Of a stretch of 6,781 nucleotides of DNA, positions 1-5,172 are shown piece by piece (position 1 is the stretch's first letter; each line of letters starts with the position of its first letter). The notes under the pieces are model-generated. The model did no database searches and was not told the origin of the DNA. It saw only the letters and a list, made by a program, of their open reading frames with translations. A program made the position numbers and the translations under genes. Location: NCBI GenBank assembly GCA_903929895.1, contig CAIYWM010000662.1:1-6781 (forward strand), written 5' to 3'. The stretch comes from an uncultured Alphaproteobacteria bacterium (lineage in GTDB: Bacteria > Pseudomonadota > Alphaproteobacteria > Reyranellales > Reyranellaceae).

Positions 1-137
1 ACCGACCTCGGTCGTCACCCAGCCGGCGATGACGGCGACGAAGCCCGCCGGCCCCATCGCCAGCGCGAAGCGATGCAGCAGCGGCCAGTCATAGAGGCGC
101 CAGCGCACGCGCGCGAGCAGGCTGAAGGCCGCCAGCA
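1..137. repeat. Direct repeat copy 1 (duplicated cydA segment), cut by the window edge
   Basis: These 137 bases match 609-745 in the same orientation, with one difference (A at 102, T at 710). The right limit is sharp: the copies diverge at 138/746. The left limit is unknown because the window starts inside the repeat. The offset between copies is 608 bp. The offset places cydA codons into the cydB reading frame. Confidence 0.97.
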
Positions 138-339
138 GGCCGCCTCCGCCCATCACCAGCCATGTCTCGTTGCCGTCCCAGACCGGCGCCACCGAGTTGA
201 TCGCGCTGTCGCGCTCGCGGCCGACCGGCAGGAACGGAAACAGGATGCCGACGCCGAGGTCGAACCCGTCCATGACGACATAGGCCAGGATGGCGAAGGC
301 GATGATGAAGGCGAAGAACATCGGCAGGTCGAACGGCAT
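1..339 (-). CDS. cydB: Chimeric CydB N-terminus fused in frame to a CydA fragment (partial)
   Basis: The first ~70 of the 113 visible residues are a normal start of cytochrome bd oxidase subunit II, the structural partner of CydA in the inner-membrane quinol:O2 oxidase. They include a first membrane helix (about 7-25), the MDGFDLGVG motif (23-31) and the WDGNETWLV motif (54-62). The ATG follows the cydA stop by 2 nt and has a full AAGGAGG Shine-Dalgarno 7 nt upstream, so the start is secure. From about residue 68 the frame no longer reads as CydB but as CydA residues 345-390, in frame and open to the window edge. Bases 1-137 match 609-745 with one mismatch, giving Trp76 (TGG) where cydA has Arg356 (AGG). 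Such a product would lack most CydB helices and should not form a working subunit. Either a tandem duplication leaves an intact cydB further left, or the join is an assembly chimera. The CydB identity of the N-terminus is certain; the biological reality of the fusion is not. Confidence 0.8.
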   Translation of the reverse strand, partial: MPFDLPMFFAFIIAFAILAYVVMDGFDLGVGILFPFLPVGRERDSAINSVAPVWDGNETWLVMGGGGLLAAFSLLARVRWRLYDWPLLHRFALAMGPAGFVAVIAGWVTTEVG

Positions 340-341
340 GA

Positions 342-1775
342 TCAGGCCTCCTTGCCGGTCGCGAGCGACTCGGCCACCGCCGGGGCGGGCGTGATGCCCG
401 CGGCCCGCACCGGCTGGTCGCGCCGCGGCCCCTCCTCGCCGCGATGCGGCGGATGAGACATGAGCTTCAGGATGTAATAGGTGCCGGCGCCAAAGGCGAA
501 GAAGTAGACGACGACGAAGGCAAGGAGCGACGCCCCGACGGCCGGCGCATCGAGCGCGGACGCCGAATCAACCGTTCGCAGCAGGCCGTATACCGTATAG
601 GGCTGACGACCGACCTCGGTCGTCACCCAGCCGGCGATGACGGCGACGAAGCCCGCCGGCCCCATCGCCAGCGCGAAGCGATGCAGCAGCGGCCAGTCAT
701 AGAGGCGCCTGCGCACGCGCGCGAGCAGGCTGAAGGCCGCCAGCAACAGCATCAACATGCCCATTCCGACCATGATCCGGAAGGCCCAGAACACGACGGG
801 CACCGGCGGCCAGTCCTTGCGGTCGACCGTGTCGAGACCCTTCAGCGGCGCGTCCCACGAATGCTTCAGGATCAGCGACGAGGCCTTGGGAATCTCGACG
901 GCGAACAGGTTCTTGCCCGTGGCCTCGTCGGGCCAGCCGAACAGCACCAGCGGCGCACCGTCGGGATAGCTCTTGAAGTGGCCTTCCATGGCCATGACCT
1001 TGACGGGCTGGTGCTCCAGCGTGTTCAGCCCGTGCTGGTCGCCGGCGAATATCTGCAGCGGCGCCACGACGGTGATCATGCCCATCGCCATCGAGAACAT
1101 GACGCGCGCGCCCTCGTTCCCGCCCTTTTCCGCAGGCTTGGCACGCAGCAGATGCCACGCGCCGACGGCACCCACGACCAGCGCCGTCGTCAGATAGGCA
1201 CCGAACACCGTATGCACGAGGCGGTACGGAAAGGACGGGTTGAAGATGATTGCCCACCAGTCAGCCGGCACGAACTGGCCGCCCGCATTGATCGCGTAGC
1301 CGGCCGGCGTCTGCATCCAGCTGTTGGCGGAGAGGATCCAGAAGGCCGAGAAGAAGGTCCCGACCGCGACGGCGAGGGTTGCCGCGAAATGCAGTCCCTT
1401 GCCCACGCGGTTCATGCCGAACAGCATGACGCCGAGGAAGCCCGCCTCGAGGAAGAACGCCGTCAGCACCTCGTAGGCCATGAGCGGGCCGATCACCGGA
1501 CCTGCCTTGTCGGAGAAGACCGACCAATTGGTGCCGAACTGGTAGGACATCACGATGCCCGACACGACGCCCATGCCGAAGGCGAGCGCGAAGATCTTCA
1601 GCCAGTACTTGAAGAGGTCGAGATAGACCTGTCGTCCGGTCCACAGCCACAGCCCCTCGAGCACGGCGAGGAAGCTCGCCAGGCCGATCGAGAAGGACGG
1701 AAAGATGAAGTGGAACGAGACGGTGAAGGCGAATTGCAGTCTCGCGAGGAAGATGGCGTCCAGTCCCTCGAACAT
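342..1775 (-). CDS. cydA: Cytochrome bd-type ubiquinol oxidase subunit I, CIO-like
   Basis: CydA is the haem-carrying subunit of the inner-membrane bd oxidase, which oxidises quinol and reduces O2 to water without pumping protons. Numbering here starts at a GTG at 1778. Visible family residues are His23 (SFHF) and His189 (LVHT) as haem ligands, Glu103 and Glu111 in the proton/haem region, Met336 in FRIMVG as the haem b558 ligand, and Glu388 in GWVTTEVGRQP. The quinol-binding loop after GDQHG keeps Lys260 and Glu265. It is short, which is typical of cyanide-insensitive (CIO) forms rather than the long-loop E. coli type. About nine membrane helices are followed by a polar, proline-rich tail (441-478). 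The ATG at 1775 is preferred over the GTG because the AGGGAGA Shine-Dalgarno lies 6 nt away from it and only 3 nt from the GTG. The gene follows the MocR gene by 10 bp and precedes cydB by 2 bp. Codons 345-390 are duplicated at the left edge of the window. Confidence 0.97.
   Translation of the reverse strand: MFEGLDAIFLARLQFAFTVSFHFIFPSFSIGLASFLAVLEGLWLWTGRQVYLDLFKYWLKIFALAFGMGVVSGIVMSYQFGTNWSVFSDKAGPVIGPLMAYEVLTAFFLEAGFLGVMLFGMNRVGKGLHFAATLAVAVGTFFSAFWILSANSWMQTPAGYAINAGGQFVPADWWAIIFNPSFPYRLVHTVFGAYLTTALVVGAVGAWHLLRAKPAEKGGNEGARVMFSMAMGMITVVAPLQIFAGDQHGLNTLEHQPVKVMAMEGHFKSYPDGAPLVLFGWPDEATGKNLFAVEIPKASSLILKHSWDAPLKGLDTVDRKDWPPVPVVFWAFRIMVGMGMLMLLLAAFSLLARVRRRLYDWPLLHRFALAMGPAGFVAVIAGWVTTEVGRQPYTVYGLLRTVDSASALDAPAVGASLLAFVVVYFFAFGAGTYYILKLMSHPPHRGEEGPRRDQPVRAAGITPAPAVAESLATGKEA
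347..353 (-). promoter_or_regulatory. Strong Shine-Dalgarno for cydB
   Basis: AAGGAGG on the minus strand lies inside the last codons of cydA, 7 nt before the cydB ATG at 339. It fixes the cydB start and implies translation coupled to cydA. Confidence 0.85.
609..745. repeat. Direct repeat copy 2 (inside intact cydA)
   Basis: This is the native copy, lying inside cydA codons 345-390. That stretch covers a membrane segment, the following polar loop and the helix leading to the GWVTTEVGRQP motif. The uninterrupted CydA protein on both sides shows that this is the original position and that bases 1-137 are the extra copy. Confidence 0.97.
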
Positions 1776-1780
1776 CACGT

Positions 1781-1787
1781 TCTCCCT
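1781..1787 (-). promoter_or_regulatory. Shine-Dalgarno of cydA, overlapping the MocR stop codon
   Basis: AGGGAGA on the minus strand sits 6 nt before the ATG at 1775. Its first bases overlap the TAG stop of the upstream regulator gene (1788-1786). This supports co-transcription and coupling of the regulator with cydA. Confidence 0.6.
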
Positions 1788-3159
1788 AGACGATGCGCGA
1801 CGCGTAAGCGGGCGACTTCAAGGCGATGACCAGTACGTCCAGCGCCGCCACGAGGTCCGCGCGGCTGCGTGCCGCGCCCAGCGCGATGCGAATCGCGTGC
1901 TCCGGTTCCCCATCGACGCTGAAGCTGTCGCTCGTGACCACGGCGAGCCCCTGTCGCTGGACGTGCGCCGCAAATTCCGCGCGGGTCCACGTGGCCGGCA
2001 GTCTCAGCCACACGTGGAGCCCCTTGGCGTTGGCGGCGTAGCTCTGGCCCGACAGCGCCTTGATCGCCAGAGCCTGTCTTGCCACAGCCTCCGCCGCGAC
2101 AGCCGACACGATGGCGTCGGCGCTGCCGTCGGCAAACCAGCGCGAGGCCAACGCAACCATCAGCGGTGCCGGCATCTGCGACACGGTGCGCAAGGCATTG
2201 GCGATCCCCGACGCGGCAGACCGATCGGGCGCCAGCACATGAGCGACGCGCAAACCCGGGGCCATGCATTTCGACAGCGTCATCGCGAGATAGCTGCGCT
2301 CGGGGATGAGCGTCGAAATCGGCAGGGCCTTCGGTTCGAAACTTCCATAGGCGTCGTCCTCGATCAGCATCAGATCGTGACGACGAATGGCCGCCGCAAG
2401 CTCCCCGCGACGTTCTGAACCGATCGTCGTGGTCGTCGGATTGTGAATCGTCGGCAGGAGATAGACCGCCTTGGGTGCATGCAGACGACAGGCCTCCTCG
2501 AGCGCCTGCGGGTTCATGCCCTCGCCGTCCGACGCCACACCGACGAGACGAACGCCCAGCGATGCGGCGGCCGACCTGAAGCCGGGATAGGTGAGCCGGT
2601 CGGTGAGCACGACGTCGCCCGGCCGCGTCACCGCGAGCAGCACTGCCATCAGCGCGCTCTGGGTGCCGGGAGAGATGACGAGCCGTTCCGCTTCGATCGT
2701 GGGGACGCGCCGCCGCAGCCAATCGGCCGCAATGGCGCGGTCGACCGCGCTGCCACCCGCCTGCTGGTAATTCAGGAGATCGGAGAAGCCATGGTCACGC
2801 TGCAGGGCCGCCAACCCCCGCATGATGCGACCTTCGAGATCGGCCTCGATGGGCGACGGCGGCAGGTTCATCGACAGGTCGACGTCGATGCCGGCGGCGG
2901 CCCGGCTGGCCGGCCGGGTGCGGTTTTCCGCAACGAAAGTGCCCTGCCCCACCCGCGCATCCGTCAGGCCGCGGCGGCGCGCCTCGTTGTAGGCGCGCGT
3001 TACTGTTGTCAGGTCGACGTTCAGGAAATTCGCCAAGGCCCGATGGGTCGGCAGGCGTTGCCCGCGATGCAGGCGGCCGGAGACGATGTCCCGCTCCAGC
3101 GCCTCGACGATGCCCTCATAGACTGGCCTGCCAGTCTCAAGTGTAGGGCTCCAATCCAT
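1786..3159 (-). CDS. MocR-family transcriptional regulator (GntR winged helix plus PLP aminotransferase-like domain)
   Basis: This 457-residue cytoplasmic DNA-binding protein has the normal MocR length. Residues 11-78 form a GntR-type winged helix, with the recognition region around LPTHRALANFLNVDLTTVTRAY and the wing ending GQGTF. After a linker (79-110), residues ~111-450 are a fold-type I aminotransferase domain. Visible PLP-site residues are Asn240-Pro241, Asp268 and Tyr271 (EDDAY), the Schiff-base Lys297 (TLSKCMAPGLR), Arg304 and a C-terminal Arg424 (IRIALG) that would hold a substrate carboxylate. All key residues are present, so it should bind PLP and sense an amino acid or amine. The ATG at 3159 has AAGGAG 9 nt upstream; longer versions of the frame would run across the intergenic region and into the opposite DUF983 gene. 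It is divergent from DUF983 and 10 bp ahead of cydA, so it may control one or both. Its ligand cannot be read from the sequence. A true aminotransferase is unlikely given the intact DNA-binding domain. Confidence 0.95.
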   Translation of the reverse strand: MDWSPTLETGRPVYEGIVEALERDIVSGRLHRGQRLPTHRALANFLNVDLTTVTRAYNEARRRGLTDARVGQGTFVAENRTRPASRAAAGIDVDLSMNLPPSPIEADLEGRIMRGLAALQRDHGFSDLLNYQQAGGSAVDRAIAADWLRRRVPTIEAERLVISPGTQSALMAVLLAVTRPGDVVLTDRLTYPGFRSAAASLGVRLVGVASDGEGMNPQALEEACRLHAPKAVYLLPTIHNPTTTTIGSERRGELAAAIRRHDLMLIEDDAYGSFEPKALPISTLIPERSYLAMTLSKCMAPGLRVAHVLAPDRSAASGIANALRTVSQMPAPLMVALASRWFADGSADAIVSAVAAEAVARQALAIKALSGQSYAANAKGLHVWLRLPATWTRAEFAAHVQRQGLAVVTSDSFSVDGEPEHAIRIALGAARSRADLVAALDVLVIALKSPAYASRIV

Positions 3160-3168
3160 ACAATTATG

Positions 3169-3174
3169 CTCCTT
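3169..3174 (-). promoter_or_regulatory. Shine-Dalgarno of the MocR gene
   Basis: AAGGAG on the minus strand lies 9 nt before the ATG at 3159. It decides the start against longer readings of the same frame. Confidence 0.75.
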
Positions 3175-3184
3175 GTCCTTGAAT

Positions 3185-3202
3185 GTATGGCTCACCGTAT
3201 GG
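3185..3202. repeat. Direct hexamer repeat GTATGG x2, candidate MocR operator
   Basis: Two identical hexamers lie 12 bp apart, about one helical turn, so both face nearly the same side of the DNA. They lie in the shared promoter region of the regulator and the divergent gene. Function is inferred from position and from the known direct-repeat preference of MocR proteins such as GabR. Confidence 0.45.
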
Positions 3203-3223
3203 ATATACAAGCGGACAATCGAT

Positions 3224-3228
3224 GGAGG
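3224..3228 (+). promoter_or_regulatory. Shine-Dalgarno of the DUF983 gene
   Basis: GGAGG lies 5 nt before the ATG at 3234. This favours that start over the in-frame ATGs at 3183 and 3222, which have no comparable site and of which the first lies inside the probable operator. Confidence 0.7.
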
Positions 3229-3233
3229 ACGTG

Positions 3234-3620
3234 ATGGGAGAGAAGGGCGGTCTTTATCTTCTGCGGGGCATGCTCGGACGCTGCCCGGCCTGTGGCGAGG
3301 GCAAGCTGTTCCGCGCTTTCGTGAAGGTCGCCGATCGATGCCCTGCCTGCGGCGAGGACCTGCACCATCATCGCGCCGACGATTTCCCGGCCTATCTGAC
3401 GATCTTCCTGGTCGGCCATCTGGTCGTGCCGCTGGCGATGTATGTCGAGATCGCCTACCAGCCGTCCTACTGGCTCCATGCTTTCCTATGGGCGCCAATG
3501 GTGATCATCCTGTCGATCGGCCTGCTTCAGCCGCTAAAGGGCATGATCGTCGCGCTGCAGTGGCACATGGGCATGCACGGCTTCGCCGCGGCGAAGCAGG
3601 CCCGCGCCGAGCCCTGTTAG
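3234..3620 (+). CDS. DUF983 family zinc-ribbon membrane protein
   Basis: This 128-residue protein has the usual DUF983 layout. A zinc-ribbon-like pair of CPACGE motifs (Cys17/Cys20 and Cys36/Cys39) is followed by two membrane helices (about 52-72 and 83-101), the family signature around YQPSYWLHAFLW between them, and LLQPLKG with a short basic tail. The four cysteines probably bind a metal in the cytoplasm. The molecular function is unknown. From general knowledge, alphaproteobacterial DUF983 genes often sit in aa3-type cytochrome oxidase clusters near coxC and SURF1. Here the gene is divergent from a MocR-cydAB operon, again beside a terminal oxidase, which suggests a role in oxidase or membrane biogenesis. 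The start at 3234 rests on the GGAGG site. Its stop is 8 bp from that of the convergent asparaginase gene. Confidence 0.88.
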   Translation: MGEKGGLYLLRGMLGRCPACGEGKLFRAFVKVADRCPACGEDLHHHRADDFPAYLTIFLVGHLVVPLAMYVEIAYQPSYWLHAFLWAPMVIILSIGLLQPLKGMIVALQWHMGMHGFAAAKQARAEPC

Positions 3621-3628
3621 CCGCCCTC

Positions 3629-4648
3629 TTAACCGAAAACGTCGAAGACTTCGGCAATCGCCGATCGATCGAGCCCGGCGCGCAGGCAGGTCTGGAGCAG
3701 GACGCGCGCCTTCAGCGGACTGAGGCGACCACCCCAGATGAGGCCGGCCTTGCGCAGGGCGATCTCCGAACTCGGACCACCATAGGTCTGCCGCAGCAGC
3801 GGTCCGCCGCCGGCGCGCGGCGACACGACGGTCGGAATGATCTCGGCCAGTTGTCCGACCAGCGAGGCGACGCGTTCGGGAACGTGACCGCCGCCCATCG
3901 CGCCCAGGACGACACCGCGATAGCCGAGCTGGTCGCGATGATCGACCATCGCCTCGAGAATGTAGCCCGGCTCGTCGAGCCCGAGCCACAGCAGCGCAAC
4001 CGGCTGCTCCCGCCCCTCGGCCGCCGCTCCCAACCGCTTGCGCGCCGCTTCGATCGGCGCGCGCACCGGCAGCGACAGCGGCACGACCCTGTCCTCGACC
4101 AGCGCCGCCAGCGGGCCGGTCTGCGGCGAGGCGAAAGCGTTGAGCCGCGTCGGATGGATCTTCAGCACATCGGAGGCCGCGTAGATTTCGTCCAGCATCA
4201 CCACGACGACACCCAGCGCCTTCGCATGGGCCTTCACCCACGGATCGCAGGCCACGCGCACGGCGGCGAGCAGGTTGCCCGGACCGTCCGGCGAGGTGAG
4301 CGCGGGATTGCGCATCGCGGCCGTCACGATGACCGGAATGTCGCGTTCGACCAGCAGGTCGAGCAGGAAGCTCGTCTCCTCCAGCGTGTCGGTGCCCTGC
4401 GTCACCACCACGCCGTCGACGTCGAGACTCACGATCTTCTGCGCGAGCGCATGGATCTGGTCGAAGGACAGCGAATGGCTGCCGACCCGCGACACCGTCT
4501 CCGCGCGAATGTCGGCGAGCCCGGCCAGCAGCGGCACCGCGGCGACAAGATCGTCGGCGCCCAATCCCATCTGCATGGCGCCCGACGCATCGGGCGCCGT
4601 TGCAATGGTGCCACCGAGAGCCAGGATCTGGATACGCGGAAGGGTCAT
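3629..4648 (-). CDS. Asparaginase-family amidohydrolase, cytoplasmic
   Basis: This 339-residue protein matches the bacterial L-asparaginase family, which hydrolyses asparagine to aspartate and ammonia using two threonines. The first catalytic threonine is Thr14 in LGGTIAT. The second motif is TQGTDTLEET, with Thr86-Asp87 and Glu90-Glu91. AMRNP...SPDGPGNL (from 111) and Lys163 in DVLKIHPTR complete the triad region. The length is typical. There is no signal peptide, so it should act in the cytoplasm, unlike periplasmic type II enzymes. The position before GTD is Gln rather than the common His. The ATG overlaps the upstream stop codon by 4 bp (ATGA), with a weak GAGG 8 nt upstream, so translation is probably coupled. 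Being third in an operon with an hyuB-type gene, its true substrate may be an amide intermediate of that pathway rather than asparagine; that is inference. The family call is firm. Confidence 0.94.
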   Translation of the reverse strand: MTLPRIQILALGGTIATAPDASGAMQMGLGADDLVAAVPLLAGLADIRAETVSRVGSHSLSFDQIHALAQKIVSLDVDGVVVTQGTDTLEETSFLLDLLVERDIPVIVTAAMRNPALTSPDGPGNLLAAVRVACDPWVKAHAKALGVVVVMLDEIYAASDVLKIHPTRLNAFASPQTGPLAALVEDRVVPLSLPVRAPIEAARKRLGAAAEGREQPVALLWLGLDEPGYILEAMVDHRDQLGYRGVVLGAMGGGHVPERVASLVGQLAEIIPTVVSPRAGGGPLLRQTYGGPSSEIALRKAGLIWGGRLSPLKARVLLQTCLRAGLDRSAIAEVFDVFG

Positions 4649-5172
4649 GACAAAAGCCTCAGGGAACGGAAGAAGCGCTCGGCTTCGGGCGCGCGCATCG
4701 CATCGGCCGGCGCGAGATAGCCGAGCGAGACGTAGCGTCGACCCTTCAGAAGAACGAGCTGACGCAGCGCGTTGCCGCCCGCGAGCGGACCGATCGATTC
4801 GACCGCCGGCGCGCCCTGCATCGTCTTCCAGTCGACGCTGGTCCACTTGGCTCCCGCCAGGCGCTGTGCCCGATCGTCGAGGGCGGACTGCAGGTTGACC
4901 TTGGGTTGGCGCACGTCGACGTCGGCGGGATAGAGCGCGCTCTGCGCCACGAACGAGAGGCGGCGATACTCGAGACTGTAGGAGTGATAGACGAAGGGCG
5001 TGCCGCCGGCCGACACCGTATCGAGTACCTTGTAGACCGGCGCGCCGGGCATCTCGACGAAGAACGACTTGTCGGCCCCTTCGACCGGAAACCAGGAGAC
5101 CGATTGCGCCATGGCATCGGCCGCAAGCAGAGCCGCCGGCAGGGCGAGGAACGAGCGTCGATAGACGCTCAT
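4645..5172 (-). CDS. Small exported protein, PsbP/Mog1-like pattern, function unknown
   Basis: This 175-residue protein begins with a probable export signal: arginines at 5-6 in YRRSFLAL, a short hydrophobic stretch (7-18) and an AMA cleavage site after residue 22. RRSFL resembles a twin-arginine (Tat) motif, but a Sec signal is also possible. The mature part has no cysteine. Its pattern is FFVEMPGAP near the start, a Tyr-rich strand (about 61-69), an SALYPAD strand, a helix with LDDRAQRL, GGNALRQLVLLKGRRYVSLGYLAP, then an ending in AERFFRSLRLL. This resembles small secreted proteins with a PsbP/Mog1-like alpha-beta fold, although I recognise the pattern rather than a named family. It overlaps the hyuB stop by ATGA and the asparaginase start by ATGA, so it belongs to that operon. 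A solute-binding or periplasmic accessory role is possible but unproven. Confidence 0.82.
   Translation of the reverse strand: MSVYRRSFLALPAALLAADAMAQSVSWFPVEGADKSFFVEMPGAPVYKVLDTVSAGGTPFVYHSYSLEYRRLSFVAQSALYPADVDVRQPKVNLQSALDDRAQRLAGAKWTSVDWKTMQGAPAVESIGPLAGGNALRQLVLLKGRRYVSLGYLAPADAMRAPEAERFFRSLRLLS

Larger units (their letters stand above)
3160..3233. promoter_or_regulatory. Divergent promoter/operator region between the MocR gene and DUF983
   Basis: This AT-richer stretch is the only real intergenic region in the window. GTATGG occurs at 3185-3190 and 3197-3202, and its inverse CCATAC at 3156-3161 overlaps the MocR start codon. GTAT and ATAC also form a small palindrome at 3197-3208. Weak promoter guesses are TTGTAT (3210-3205) with TACATT (3187-3182) 17 bp apart on the minus strand, and TTGAAT (3179-3184) with TATACA (3204-3209) on the plus strand at a long 19-bp spacing. 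MocR proteins are known to bind direct repeats and often autoregulate. The operator role here is inferred. Confidence 0.5.

Noticed and set aside
73..456. Small plus-strand open frame at the left edge
   Set aside because: It is antisense to the cydB/cydA chimera and the cydA tail. Its start repeats inside the longer antisense frame only because of the duplicated DNA.
1..745. Insertion sequence or other mobile element causing the repeat
   Set aside because: No transposase, terminal inverted repeats or target-site duplication are visible. The repeated DNA is plain cydA coding sequence.
444..1829. Long plus-strand open frame (461 codons) opposite cydA
   Set aside because: Its translation is a low-complexity run rich in Arg, His, Glu and Asp, typical of the antisense of a GC-rich gene. 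The minus strand encodes a full CydA with its haem ligands.
1786..3498. Longer version of the MocR gene starting at 3498
   Set aside because: The extra 113 residues lie antisense to DUF983 and the promoter region and have no domain. The ATG at 3159 has a well placed AAGGAG, and the winged helix begins just after it.
3173..4720. Plus-strand open frame of 515 codons across DUF983 and the asparaginase
   Set aside because: It reads DUF983 in the wrong frame and then the antisense of the asparaginase, and is Arg/Gln-rich without domains. Both real genes explain the region.
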